Assembly: GCF_900114875.1 (NCBI RefSeq)
Contig: NZ_FPKW01000027.1
Location: 1 to 44,988, forward strand
Direction: 5' to 3'
From: Chryseobacterium limigenitum
Lineage (GTDB): Bacteria; Bacteroidota; Bacteroidia; Flavobacteriales; Weeksellaceae
DNA: 44,988 nucleotides
Part shown: positions 27,730 to 36,924 of the stretch, in pieces
Layout of the letters: every line of letters starts with the position of its first letter
How positions within the stretch are numbered: position 1 is the first letter of the stretch
Program-made: the position numbers and the translations under genes
Notes under the pieces: model-generated
Databases searched by the model: none
What the model saw: the letters and a program-made list of their open reading frames with translations, nothing else
Told to the model about the DNA's origin: nothing

Positions 27730-28835
27730 TGCATATTATATTAGGCAAAGCCAATCCCGAAAAAATGAACGGGGTGAATAAAGTCGTGTACAATCTGGCG
27801 ACTCAGCAGGCAGAAAAATCCGGGAAGGTAGAAGTGTGGGGAATTGCTGAAAACACAGAGGTTAATTATCCGGAAAGAAATTTTAAAACCAAAGTTTTTC
27901 AAAAAAGTAAGAACCCTTTTTCTATTCCTAAAGCCCTTACAAAAGAAATTCTGAATGCAAATCATAACACTATTTTTCATCTTCATGGAGGATGGATTCC
28001 GGTATATTACTCTTTAAGTAAATTCCTGAAAAAACATCAGCGCAAATTTGTAATTACCCCTCACGGCGCTTACAATACGATTGCCATGAACAAAAATAAA
28101 TGGGTGAAAAAAATCTATTTCAGGTTTTGTGAAAAGAAAGTAATCGGAAATGCAACCAAAATACACTGCATCGGCGAAAGTGAAATAGAGGGACTCCAAT
28201 CTATATTTCCGACAGACAAAACCGTTCTTATCCCCTATGGATTTGACAAAATAGTCAACAGCTTTCCTGAAAAAGCAAACAACAGCACGATCCTGTTCGG
28301 CTTTATCGGAAGACTCGATATTTTTACCAAAGGACTGGATATTCTTATGGACAGCTTTTCAGATTTTATCAAAGAAATTCCTGATGCAAAGCTTTGGATC
28401 ATTGGAGACAGCAATGAAAAGCATCAACTTCAGCAAAAAATAAAAGAGCTTCAGCTTGAAAAAAAAGTAGAACTGTTGGGAAGTAAATTTGGAGATGAAA
28501 AGAATTCGCTGCTGAATCAGATGGATGTCTTTGTGCACCCTTCCAGAAATGAAGGCCTCCCTGTTTCGGTTATAGAAGCCGCTAATTTTGGAAAGCCTTG
28601 TATCGTCACCAAAAACACCAATATCGGTTATTTAATTGAAGAATATGGTGCCGGTATTACCATTCCCTACCCTGACCGGGAGTTATTACTACAGGCCATG
28701 TGGGAAATATATACCATCTGGAAAGATAAAAACCGATATGATACAACTTCTCAAAATGCACTGAAAATGGTTGAAAAAGCATTCGATTGGGAACATATTA
28801 TCACTGAAATGAATTCCAGACTTTATCATCTTTAA
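27720..28835 (+). CDS. GT4 glycosyltransferase
   Basis: 371 residues with a GT-B fold. The N-terminal half has NGVNKVVYNLA and FHLHGGWIP, and the C-terminal Glycos_transf_1 domain has GFIGRLDIFTKGLDILM, then DVFVHPSRNEGLPVSVIEA with the E-x7-E signature of retaining GT4 enzymes. It adds one sugar to the lipid-linked repeat unit on the cytoplasmic face. The start codon lies within the end of the flippase gene. Donor and acceptor cannot be told from sequence. Confidence 0.88.
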   Translation: MGIVHIILGKANPEKMNGVNKVVYNLATQQAEKSGKVEVWGIAENTEVNYPERNFKTKVFQKSKNPFSIPKALTKEILNANHNTIFHLHGGWIPVYYSLSKFLKKHQRKFVITPHGAYNTIAMNKNKWVKKIYFRFCEKKVIGNATKIHCIGESEIEGLQSIFPTDKTVLIPYGFDKIVNSFPEKANNSTILFGFIGRLDIFTKGLDILMDSFSDFIKEIPDAKLWIIGDSNEKHQLQQKIKELQLEKKVELLGSKFGDEKNSLLNQMDVFVHPSRNEGLPVSVIEAANFGKPCIVTKNTNIGYLIEEYGAGITIPYPDRELLLQAMWEIYTIWKDKNRYDTTSQNALKMVEKAFDWEHIITEMNSRLYHL

Positions 28836-28838
28836 AAC

Positions 28839-30128
28839 ATGGAAACTTTACCTATATCCCATCAAAAATTTTTAAAAACAATAAACAGCCAGCTTTTTAT
28901 TGTCCTTTTATTAATGGTTGCCTGCTTTTTTACATGGAGTGAGAATGTCGCGATTACAAGAGCCATAAAAGTAGTGGGAAGAATGGGCGTTATGTTTTCA
29001 TCTATACTTATTTATCAGAAAATAATCAGGTATGGCAGCATCAATTCTCTTGCCTACAAAAACATCTTCTCGCCTATTCTTTACATGACCTACCTTATGT
29101 TGGGGTTTATCTCCTTTTCCTGGAGTACCAACCCGGGTTTTAGTGCCCTGCAGTGGTTTATGACTTTTCAGAGCTTTGTTTTTGCCTACTTTTTTGTGAA
29201 AAGCCTTAAAATTCTGGATATCTATTTTGAAGGACATACTATCAGGCTCTATCATTTGCTTGGAAACACGGTTTTTATCCTTCAATTGGTTTTCGTTATT
29301 GGAATGTGGGTAGCTCCGGATGTTTTTTTCCGTCTCACAGATGGCGGTGAGGAAGCAAGACTTGGCGGAACTTTAATGAATCCCAACGAACTGGGAATGC
29401 TCGCCGGTGTAGGATGTGCCTGTCTTATTTTTGACCTTTACCGCTTTAAAAATAAAGTATGGACCATCATCAAAATTCTTATCATCATGTATGCCCTATA
29501 TATGACAGGATCGAGATCTTCTCTGATCGGGGTGTTGCTTATTATATTTTTTCACATCAATCAAACCAAACAAAAAACACTGAAATTTTCTATTCTGGCG
29601 CTTGTTGCCATGGTTGCCCCTTTTGCTGTATACACGGTTATTTTAAAAGGCGGTGATCAGGAGAGATTAGAAGAAGTAATGAGCCTTACAGGAAGACTGC
29701 CTTTTTGGAAAGCACTCATTACAGAAGGCCTTCCAAGAGAGCCCCTTTTTGGTTTTGGTTTTATGCGGATCGACTACAAAGAGTTTTTCCAGAGTGCCCA
29801 TACCTATCCCGGAAAAATGACCCATAATACCTTTATGCAGGTACTGATGAATCTGGGATTCGTTGGTTTTACAATTGTTTTATTTCAGGTATTTTTTACC
29901 GTGAAATCCATTTTATCCGAACAAAAAGAAACTAAGCTTATGCTGATCGGAATCCTGATTCCTATTGTTATTAATTCTTTCACAGAATTTGGAATCTTTG
30001 GTGAGAGTAATTATGGCATCATGTTTTACCAGATCATCATTTTTTCCATTGCCTTCAGGAACAATAATCATCTTACCCGTCCCCAAAAAATTATATTAAG
30101 AAAAAAACGGCCGGATCTTACAGTCTGA
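28839..30128 (+). CDS. Wzy-type polymerase / O-antigen ligase family protein
   Basis: 429 residues with about 10-11 hydrophobic segments. The large periplasmic loop and motifs GGTLMNPNELGMLAG, MTGSRSSLIGVL and GRLPFWKALI with MTHNTFMQVLMNLGFVG fit the Wzy_C superfamily (Wzy polymerase and WaaL ligase). In a cluster with Wzx, Wzc and Wza it is most likely the repeat-unit polymerase. It starts 3 bp after the glycosyltransferase stop. It is the last gene before a 133-bp gap with the second TTCCA-N5-TGGAA dyad. Confidence 0.87.
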   Translation: METLPISHQKFLKTINSQLFIVLLLMVACFFTWSENVAITRAIKVVGRMGVMFSSILIYQKIIRYGSINSLAYKNIFSPILYMTYLMLGFISFSWSTNPGFSALQWFMTFQSFVFAYFFVKSLKILDIYFEGHTIRLYHLLGNTVFILQLVFVIGMWVAPDVFFRLTDGGEEARLGGTLMNPNELGMLAGVGCACLIFDLYRFKNKVWTIIKILIIMYALYMTGSRSSLIGVLLIIFFHINQTKQKTLKFSILALVAMVAPFAVYTVILKGGDQERLEEVMSLTGRLPFWKALITEGLPREPLFGFGFMRIDYKEFFQSAHTYPGKMTHNTFMQVLMNLGFVGFTIVLFQVFFTVKSILSEQKETKLMLIGILIPIVINSFTEFGIFGESNYGIMFYQIIIFSIAFRNNNHLTRPQKIILRKKRPDLTV

Positions 30129-30150
30129 AATTCCAACCTTTACACTATTT

Positions 30151-30165
30151 TTCCATTTTTTGGAA
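30151..30165. promoter_or_regulatory. Shared dyad TTCCA-N5-TGGAA, site 2
   Basis: TTCCATTTTTTGGAA, identical over all 15 bases to the site at 35573 and one base different from that at 23075. It lies in the gap after the polymerase gene, 96 bp before the ATG at 30262. Confidence 0.55.
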
Positions 30166-30219
30166 AATAAAAACCAAACAATCAAATATAAAATACTGAA
30201 ATATAGACATTTAAATACT

Positions 30220-30235
30220 TGGCAAACTATTTACA
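30220..30235 (+). promoter_or_regulatory. Possible sigma-54 promoter of the second polysaccharide transcript
   Basis: TGGCAAACTATTTACA matches the sigma-54 consensus TGGCACG-N4-TTGCW at the -24 GG and the -12 C, with A in place of the -12 G. Spacing is exact and it lies 26 nt before the ATG at 30262. The match is imperfect, so this is tentative. Confidence 0.3.
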
Positions 30236-30261
30236 TCCTATTTTACTATACAAGAAACGCC

Positions 30262-32571
30262 ATGAAGAATATATTTAAGAATACAGGATACAGATTGTTT
30301 ACAAAACAGCAGCCGGGAAGCGTGAAAATTTCTTTTTCCTACATCCCTAATCCCGATGGAAGTGTGAGATGGTTTTGGAACTCAAATTCAAAAAAACCGC
30401 TATTTTTAAAATTCTATAATATAGCCACCTTTAAGGCAAAAATATTCTCATTGCTTGTTAAATTACTATTTGTACTTCGTTTACAGAAACTGGCTTTCAA
30501 GAAAGAGACATTGCATTATATCGCAGATGAAAAACCTATTTTCGACATTGAAAACGATTGGGCCATTTTTACAGGAACTGTAGGTCCTAATAATAAATGT
30601 CTCTTATTCTCTAATGGGTGCTTTTATAAAATAGCAGACACCGTAAATGCAAAAAAACTCATTAAAAAAGAATGGACCGCTATTAGCTATGCCGCAAAAA
30701 GCAGCCTGTATACTGTTCCATCGGCTTTACTTTATAATGAAAGCATTTTGCAGCTCAGCGATATTTCTGAAAACGGGAATAGAAAAAATGAGTTTGGGGA
30801 AATTCATGCCAAAGCTCTGCAGGGAGTTAAAGAAAGATATCAGGGAAGCTGCAGAATATCGGAATGGAAGTATTTTCAGAGCCTGAAAGAACATTTCAGT
30901 GCAATCAGAGACGAAAGAATCCCGCCCAACATGATAAGAAAACTCAATACGATTCTTACCTATATCAATGAAAATGAAAGCATAGATCTTTCTTTTTCTC
31001 ATGGTGATTTTACTTCCTGGAACTGCTATATAAAAGATCATACACTGGCAATTTATGATTGGGAACTGGCATCCTTCGAAAGACCAAAAGGGTTTGATTT
31101 TTTTCATTTCATCATCCAAAACGGTATTTTAATTCAGAAAAAGTCCTGGAAAAATATTTTTAAAGAGATTAAGGAAAAAAATGCAATAGCCTTTCAGTAT
31201 GACGATAAAGAACTTGAAAAGTATTTAAAATTCTATCTTCTCACCAACCTATTATCATATCTTAAAATATATTCGGAACAGGAAAAATGGCATGTACAGA
31301 TTCACTGGCTTTTACAGACCTGGACTGAAGCTTTGAATATTTTTCTTACAGAAAATAATACAGAGAGAGAACTTTTGATCATGGATGTTTTTGATCAGCT
31401 GTATCATACCCCTTATGCTACATTAAAATTTCACAACGAAGCTCCTGAAAATCTGAAATTAAATTCTGATATCGATATGATTATATCTTCCCGAAATGCA
31501 AAAAAGATGATAGCTTTTTTATCTGCCAACAGTCTTGTACAAAACGTTACAACCGTTAAAAAATCGTTTATGTACTCTGTAAGAATTATCACCAAGCATA
31601 ATGAAATTCTTAACCTTGACCTCATCTCTCAGCTGAAATGGAAATATCTGCAGATCATGAATACAAATGAAGTTCTGGAAAACAAAATCAAAAACAGATT
31701 TGGAGTCCATCAAGTTTCGGAAAAAGATACAGCCCGGTTTATTCACCTGTTTTATCATCTTAATGAATCGGAAATTCCGGATCTGTATAAGAATTTTGTT
31801 TCAGAACATGTGGATTCTCAAAAAACAGATGATAAAAAAACAATCATAAAAGCTCTGAAAAAGCAAGCTTGCAACAAAGGATTCCATTTTGTGAAAAATG
31901 TATACTATTATCTGAAAGATTCTTTCTCAGAAAAAGGATTTATCATGACATTCAGCGGTGTAGACGGAGCGGGAAAATCCACCGTCATTTCTGAAGTTTC
32001 TGAGCTGATAGAGAAACGGTACCGAAGACCTGTAAAAGTCTTGAGACACAGACCTTCCCTTCTTCCTATTTTAAGTGTCTGGACCAAAGGTAAGGAAAAA
32101 GCACACCAGGATGCGGTAAATTCTCTGCCAAGACAAGGGAACAATAAAAGCTCTGTTTCTTCCTTATTCAGATTCGGGTATTATTACACAGATTATATTT
32201 TAGGGCAGTTTATCATTTACCTCAAATATGTCTTAAGAGGAAAAATAGTTTTGTATGACCGATATTATTTCGACTTTATTGCTGATGCAAAACGGAGTAA
32301 TATTCAACTTCCAAAGGCTGTTACAGAAGGCGGATACCATTTTTTGATGAAACCTAAATTTAATTTCTTTCTTTATGCTACACCCGAAAAAATCCTCAGT
32401 AGAAAAAAAGAACTTTCTTACAAATCTATATGTGATCTGACTGCAGAATACAGCCAATTGTTTTCAAAACTGGAAAAGAAAGACCAGAATATAAAATATC
32501 TTTCCATCGAAAATAATGATCTTGAAACCACTTTAGGCACTATAATGAACACCATAATTACGGCAAAATGA
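30262..32571 (+). CDS. Three-domain protein: APH/choline-kinase-like, nucleotidyltransferase-like, thymidylate-kinase-like
   Basis: 769 residues from ATG 30262; a TTG 102 bp upstream lies inside the dyad and is less likely. The N-terminal part (about 60-370) has an APH-type kinase core, HGDFTSWN (His247-Gly-Asp249) and DWE (266-268). A middle region (about 375-510) holds LNSDIDMIIS with Asp403 and Asp405, as in nucleotidyltransferase-like folds. The C-terminal part (about 555-769) has the P-loop GVDGAGKS (566-573) and a later YDRYYFDF, as in thymidylate kinases. No membrane segment is seen. Small-molecule or lipid phosphorylation for the polysaccharide is plausible, but I do not recognise this exact fusion and assign no reaction. 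The acetyltransferase gene overlaps its stop (ATGA). Confidence 0.75.
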   Translation: MKNIFKNTGYRLFTKQQPGSVKISFSYIPNPDGSVRWFWNSNSKKPLFLKFYNIATFKAKIFSLLVKLLFVLRLQKLAFKKETLHYIADEKPIFDIENDWAIFTGTVGPNNKCLLFSNGCFYKIADTVNAKKLIKKEWTAISYAAKSSLYTVPSALLYNESILQLSDISENGNRKNEFGEIHAKALQGVKERYQGSCRISEWKYFQSLKEHFSAIRDERIPPNMIRKLNTILTYINENESIDLSFSHGDFTSWNCYIKDHTLAIYDWELASFERPKGFDFFHFIIQNGILIQKKSWKNIFKEIKEKNAIAFQYDDKELEKYLKFYLLTNLLSYLKIYSEQEKWHVQIHWLLQTWTEALNIFLTENNTERELLIMDVFDQLYHTPYATLKFHNEAPENLKLNSDIDMIISSRNAKKMIAFLSANSLVQNVTTVKKSFMYSVRIITKHNEILNLDLISQLKWKYLQIMNTNEVLENKIKNRFGVHQVSEKDTARFIHLFYHLNESEIPDLYKNFVSEHVDSQKTDDKKTIIKALKKQACNKGFHFVKNVYYYLKDSFSEKGFIMTFSGVDGAGKSTVISEVSELIEKRYRRPVKVLRHRPSLLPILSVWTKGKEKAHQDAVNSLPRQGNNKSSVSSLFRFGYYYTDYILGQFIIYLKYVLRGKIVLYDRYYFDFIADAKRSNIQLPKAVTEGGYHFLMKPKFNFFLYATPEKILSRKKELSYKSICDLTAEYSQLFSKLEKKDQNIKYLSIENNDLETTLGTIMNTIITAK

Positions 32572-33308
32572 GAACAATTGTTGAAAAAATCATAAGACTT
32601 AGAAATCCTGATTTTACGATAGATGATGCATTGAACTCCAGAGCCATTCTTCAGCTGATATGGATTCAACTCTGGAGCATCATCAGGGGATTAAAGGTTA
32701 TTTTCTTCTTTAAAAATCCAAAAGGAATGCTTTTAGGGAAAAGAGTCAGCTTTTTCAATCCTTCAAAAATGAAATGGGGGAAATTCCTGAGACTGGGAAG
32801 TGATGTCTATGTTTCTTCATTGTCAAAACAGGGAATAGAGTTCGGAAATAATGTTTCCATCGGAGCTTTCAGCAGAATCATCGTTTCCACTTCTTTCAAT
32901 AATATCGGAGAAAAGATAAAAATAGGAAACAATGTAGGCATCGGAGAGTTTGCGTATCTGGGAGGTTCCGGAGGACTGGAAATCGGCGATGAATGCATCG
33001 TTGGACAGTACCTGAGCTGTCATCCGGAGAATCATAATTATGAAGATCTTGATATTTCTATAAGACATCAGGGGGTTAGCAGAAAAGGGATCAAAATCGG
33101 GAAAAACTGCTGGATCGGCAGTAAAGTTACCATTTTAGACGGTGTAGAGATTGGTGATGGCTGCATCTTGGCGGCAGGAAGTGTCATTACAAAATCTTTT
33201 CCCGACAACAGCATTATAGGAGGTATTCCTGCAAAACTATTAAAAACAAGAGCTCATGACAACCAATCAAACTGTACTGGCAACCTGCTACGCAGTGAAT
33301 CCGTATAA
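32568..33308 (+). CDS. Left-handed beta-helix O-acetyltransferase (hexapeptide repeat)
   Basis: 246 residues. Imperfect hexapeptide repeats run from about 80 to 235 (IKIGNNVGIGEFAYLGG, LEIGDECIVGQYLSC, IKIGKNCWIGSKVTIL, VEIGDGCILAAGSVI) and end with the characteristic GGIPAKLLKTR. The active-site His lies in SCHPENHNYE. It belongs to the CysE/LacA/NodL family and probably acetylates a sugar of the exopolysaccharide using acetyl-CoA. Its ATG overlaps the previous stop, and the next gene begins 53 bp before its own stop. Confidence 0.88.
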   Translation: MRTIVEKIIRLRNPDFTIDDALNSRAILQLIWIQLWSIIRGLKVIFFFKNPKGMLLGKRVSFFNPSKMKWGKFLRLGSDVYVSSLSKQGIEFGNNVSIGAFSRIIVSTSFNNIGEKIKIGNNVGIGEFAYLGGSGGLEIGDECIVGQYLSCHPENHNYEDLDISIRHQGVSRKGIKIGKNCWIGSKVTILDGVEIGDGCILAAGSVITKSFPDNSIIGGIPAKLLKTRAHDNQSNCTGNLLRSESV

Positions 33309-34488
33309 AGGTTCAGAAGATGCGATGGGCTGGAATTTTGTGTATCAAATTGCCAGATTCCGAAAAGTGATCGCTATCACAAGGGAAAATAACAGAGAAC
33401 ATATTGAGAAATATATGGCAGAAAATCCTGATACCATTTATCAGAATATGAGTTTTCTCTATTTTGATCTTCCCTATTGGATGCGTTTCTGGAAAAAGGG
33501 AAACCGGGGAGCAATGCTGTACTATTATCTGTGGCAGAAAGGTATTGTTTCGTTTATTAAAAAACAAAAACTAGACTTTGATATTGTGCATAACGTCAAT
33601 TTTCATAACGACTGGACCCCAAGTTTTTTATGGAAGCTTAATAAACCAATGGTATGGGGACCTGTAGGACATCATCCGCTGATTCCAAAGCAATATCTGC
33701 AAGATTATTCGAAAAAATATTTTATAAAAGACCGTCTCACATGGATGATTAAAAATTTCTTCTGGAATTTTTCGCCTTCATTGAAGAACACCATCAAACA
33801 TTCAGATCATATCTGGTGTATGAATAAGGGAGTTCCTGAAAAGCTCAACCTTTCTGAAAACAAATATTCCCTCTGTCCGTCCGTAGCTTCAGAAGATTTT
33901 TTTCAAAGCAATGAGATTGCTGTAAAATCTGATTTTACGGTGATGAGCGTGGGAAGATTTGTTCCGTTAAAAGGTTTTGATTTAACCATAAGATCATTTG
34001 CCGGATTTATCAATAAACTTTCGGAAAAAAACAGGGCGCAATGCAGACTGATACTGGTAGGAACAGGTGAACAAAAAGAATTTTACCTGCATCTTATTAC
34101 CGAAAACCAGATGAATGATTATATTGAAATCATTGAATGGATCGACCGAAGAGACCTGATGAAAATGTACCAAAAAGCTTCCGTATTTCTTTTTCCTTCC
34201 CACGAAGGAGCAGGAATGGTGGTTCCGGAAGCGCTTTCGTTTGGATTACCGGTGGTATGCCTTCAAAATGAAGGTCCAGGAGAATTTGTGAATCATCAGT
34301 GTGGTATTACAGTTCCCCAACAGAAATATAATAAGACCGTAGAAGGCTTAAGCGGCGCATTGCTCAGATTATTTTTGGATAAAAATCTTCATAAAGAAAT
34401 GAGTACCGGAGCCAGAAAGCATTATCTTGAAAGATTCTCCTGGGAAAAAAGAGGAGAACATCTCAACAACATTTATAACCAGCTTTAA
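33256..34488 (+). CDS. GT4 glycosyltransferase
   Basis: 410 residues. The start MTTNQTVLATCYAVNPYKGS lies 53 bp inside the acetyltransferase gene; PYKGSEDAMGWNF is the conserved nucleotide-sugar-side opening, so the long overlap is real. The C-terminal domain has SVGRFVPLKGFDLTIRSF and VFLFPSHEGAGMVVPEALS (E-x7-E). It is expected to be a cytoplasmic GT-B enzyme acting on the growing repeat unit. The sugar specificity is unknown. Confidence 0.87.
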   Translation: MTTNQTVLATCYAVNPYKGSEDAMGWNFVYQIARFRKVIAITRENNREHIEKYMAENPDTIYQNMSFLYFDLPYWMRFWKKGNRGAMLYYYLWQKGIVSFIKKQKLDFDIVHNVNFHNDWTPSFLWKLNKPMVWGPVGHHPLIPKQYLQDYSKKYFIKDRLTWMIKNFFWNFSPSLKNTIKHSDHIWCMNKGVPEKLNLSENKYSLCPSVASEDFFQSNEIAVKSDFTVMSVGRFVPLKGFDLTIRSFAGFINKLSEKNRAQCRLILVGTGEQKEFYLHLITENQMNDYIEIIEWIDRRDLMKMYQKASVFLFPSHEGAGMVVPEALSFGLPVVCLQNEGPGEFVNHQCGITVPQQKYNKTVEGLSGALLRLFLDKNLHKEMSTGARKHYLERFSWEKRGEHLNNIYNQL

Positions 34489-34489
34489 G

Positions 34490-35566
34490 ATGAAAAGAAT
34501 TGTTGCCATCCATTTATTGAACGATTACAGCGGAAGTCCGAAAGTGCTGATGCAGCTTTTGAAAGCCTGGACAAAAAACGAAATAGACACCCATCTTTTT
34601 ACTTCCGGGGGAAGAACAGGGTTTCTTTCCGATATACCCAACGTTAAAAATCACTTCTTTTGGTATCGGTTCTCTCCCAGCTCATGGGTCAGAATAGCTA
34701 ATTTTTTTGTGAGTCAGTTTCTTTTGATGATCAAGCTTTTGTTTTTTCTAAAAAAGCAAGACGTCGTCTATATTAATACGGTACTTCCTTTTGGGGCAGC
34801 GATTGCCGGAAAAATAAAAGGCTGCAAAATCATTTATCATATCCACGAAACCTCCGTTAAACCTAAAATATTTAAAAATTTTCTTTTCGGAATGGCAAAA
34901 CGCACTGCTGATAAGATCGTTTTTGTTTCAGAGTATCTCTTACAACAGGAATCTCTGATAGATCGTCAGGTCATTCTCTATAATGTTTTGGAAAGTGATT
35001 TTACAGATCAGGCAGATCAGTTCCAATATGTGGAAAAGCCCGTTCCTATTGTCCTGATGATCTGTTCTTTAAAAATATACAAAGGCGTTGACGAATTTTT
35101 AAAATTAGCAGAAAAAAACAACAGCTACCTATTCAAATTGGTTGTGAATGCTTCTGAAAAAGAAATACAGGAGTATTTTAGAGGAAAAACAATTCCGGAT
35201 AATCTTACCATCTATCCTACACAAACCAATACCCATCCTTTTTATCGGGAAGCAAGCATCATTGTCAATTTATCGCATCCAGATCTTTGGATAGAGACTT
35301 TCGGACTGACTATTCTGGAAGGAATGCGCTATCGTCTTCCGGCAATTGTTCCTCCGGTTGGCGGGGTGACCGAATTGGTGAAAGACGGTAAAAACGGATT
35401 TTTGATCAACTCTAAAAATGTCGACGAATTATCTGAAAAGATTACTTATATATTGAGCAATTCAGACGTGTACCAATCTTTCAGCGAGACATCTTATCAG
35501 ACAAGTCTTTTGTTTTCAGAAGCCTATTTTGAAAAAGAATCTCTGCAGATTATTTCCAATTTGTAA
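34490..35566 (+). CDS. GT4 glycosyltransferase
   Basis: 358 residues from ATG 34490 (MKRIVAIHLLNDYSGSPKVL), 1 bp after the previous stop; an in-frame upstream start at 34427 would overlap that gene. SGSPKVLMQLL is the donor-binding loop. The C-terminal domain has CSLKIYKGVDEFLKLA and ETFGLTILEGMRYRLPAIVP, a GT4 signature with EGM instead of EA. It ends the second polysaccharide transcript, before a 126-bp gap with the third dyad. Confidence 0.85.
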   Translation: MKRIVAIHLLNDYSGSPKVLMQLLKAWTKNEIDTHLFTSGGRTGFLSDIPNVKNHFFWYRFSPSSWVRIANFFVSQFLLMIKLLFFLKKQDVVYINTVLPFGAAIAGKIKGCKIIYHIHETSVKPKIFKNFLFGMAKRTADKIVFVSEYLLQQESLIDRQVILYNVLESDFTDQADQFQYVEKPVPIVLMICSLKIYKGVDEFLKLAEKNNSYLFKLVVNASEKEIQEYFRGKTIPDNLTIYPTQTNTHPFYREASIIVNLSHPDLWIETFGLTILEGMRYRLPAIVPPVGGVTELVKDGKNGFLINSKNVDELSEKITYILSNSDVYQSFSETSYQTSLLFSEAYFEKESLQIISNL

Positions 35567-35572
35567 TTTATT

Positions 35573-35587
35573 TTCCATTTTTTGGAA
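35573..35587. promoter_or_regulatory. Shared dyad TTCCA-N5-TGGAA, site 3
   Basis: TTCCATTTTTTGGAA, the same 15 bases as at 30151. It is followed 3 bp later by GGCACC (35591), preceded by TT, a perfect sigma-54 -24 half but with no matching -12. The next gene starts at 35693. Confidence 0.55.
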
Positions 35588-35646
35588 CTTGGCACCGTGT
35601 ATAATAAGATTTAAGTTACTGATTTTTAATTACTTAAAAACAATTT

Positions 35647-35654
35647 TATTTTTG
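35647..35654 (+). promoter_or_regulatory. Possible -7 box of the third polysaccharide transcript
   Basis: TATTTTTG matches the TAnnTTTG consensus 38 bp before the ATG at 35693. No clear TTTG is found at the right distance upstream, so the promoter may need an activator. Confidence 0.35.
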
Positions 35655-35692
35655 GAATATGAATAGTAATACTGTTATCAAATACATCTATT

Positions 35693-36913
35693 ATGAAGAC
35701 AAAAGTAGCCATTATCGGAACTGTGGGTTTACCCGCTAAATATGGAGGATTCGAAACTTTGACGGCGCACCTTGTAGAAGAGCTTGCCGATACTTACGAT
35801 TTCACAGTTTATTGCTCGTCAAAAAAATATACAAAAGAAGAAAGAATCAAAAGCTGGAAAGGCGCAAAACTAAAATACCTTCCTCTTGATGCCAATGGGA
35901 TTCAAAGTATCCCCTATGATACCTGGTCTATTTTTCACGCATTATTCCGAAGTGATGTTTTATTGGTTTTAGGAGTTGCAGGCGCGTGGTTATTACCATT
36001 TGTAAAACTATTTACGCGGAAAAAAATCATCATTTCGATTGATGGTATAGAATGGAAAAGAGACAAATGGTCTTTACCTGCAAAATTATATTTGTGGTGG
36101 GCAGAAAAACTGGCTGTGGGGTTTTCTCATATTGATATTTCTGATAATGAGTCTATTCAGGATTATACTTCTTTACGATATAAAACGATCAGCAGAGTCA
36201 TAGAATATGGTGCAGACCATACAAAAGTCAATTTGACTCCAAATTCTGAAAACAGAGAAAAATACCCTTTTTTATCAGAAGAATATGCAGTAAAAGTCTG
36301 CAGAATAGAACCGGAAAATCATGTCCATACTATTCTAAAAGTTTTCAGTGAACTTCCTGACCGAAAACTGGTATTGGTTGGCAACTGGAAAAACAGCCAG
36401 TATGGTATCGATATGAAACAGCAATATTCAGGCTTTAAAAATATTCACCTTCTGGATCCTATTTATGATCAGGAACTCATAGACCTTATCCGCGGAAATG
36501 CTTCTGTCTACATTCACGGGCATTCTGCAGGCGGTACCAATCCTTCTTTAGTAGAAGCGATGTTTTTAGGATTGCCCATTATAAGCAATGGAGTTTCTTA
36601 CAACAGAACCACAACAGAGCACCAGGCTTTTTATTTCTCCAATGAGGAAGATCTTAAAAATGTCTTAACTGAAATTAAAAAAGAAGATCTGCAGAATTGT
36701 GCCGTACAGATGAAGAAAATAGCAGAGAGAAGATATACCTGGAAAAAAATCGCAAAAAAATACAGTCAGCTAATTGAAGAAACCTTTACGGTCAATAAAA
36801 AAACCAATGTTTACCCTGTGATTTCAGAATTAGACAAAAAAATTCTTGAAAAATATAATCTGGAACATTTGAAAAATATACAACTATTCAACAGTTCAAA
36901 TAAAACCGCTTAA
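35693..36913 (+). CDS. DUF1972-type glycosyltransferase (Cps2T/rhamnosyltransferase-like)
   Basis: 406 residues. The N-terminal DUF1972 domain has the typical opening IIGTVGLPAKYGGFETLT and later IISIDGIEWKRDKWSLPAKL. The C-terminal GT-B half has ICRIEPENHVHTIL-like donor-domain sequence (VCRIEPENHVH), IHGHSAGGTNPSLVEAMFLG and LPIISNGVSYNRTTTEH. The family includes beta-1,4-rhamnosyltransferases that add the second sugar of capsule repeat units. Here it is next to the WecA-type initiating enzyme (11 bp gap), which fits a role in the second step. The sugar is inference. Confidence 0.87.
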   Translation: MKTKVAIIGTVGLPAKYGGFETLTAHLVEELADTYDFTVYCSSKKYTKEERIKSWKGAKLKYLPLDANGIQSIPYDTWSIFHALFRSDVLLVLGVAGAWLLPFVKLFTRKKIIISIDGIEWKRDKWSLPAKLYLWWAEKLAVGFSHIDISDNESIQDYTSLRYKTISRVIEYGADHTKVNLTPNSENREKYPFLSEEYAVKVCRIEPENHVHTILKVFSELPDRKLVLVGNWKNSQYGIDMKQQYSGFKNIHLLDPIYDQELIDLIRGNASVYIHGHSAGGTNPSLVEAMFLGLPIISNGVSYNRTTTEHQAFYFSNEEDLKNVLTEIKKEDLQNCAVQMKKIAERRYTWKKIAKKYSQLIEETFTVNKKTNVYPVISELDKKILEKYNLEHLKNIQLFNSSNKTA

Positions 36914-36924
36914 AATCAAACACC

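Noticed and set aside
35591..35606. Full sigma-54 promoter before the third polysaccharide unit
   Set aside because: The -24 half is perfect, but the -12 position reads AA instead of GC, and a TAnnTTTG box lies closer to the gene. It is kept only as a remark on the dyad.
35659..35739. 26-codon ORF overlapping the start of the DUF1972 glycosyltransferase
   Set aside because: No coding character or coupling to the main start; ATG-initiated short frames are expected by chance in a leader.
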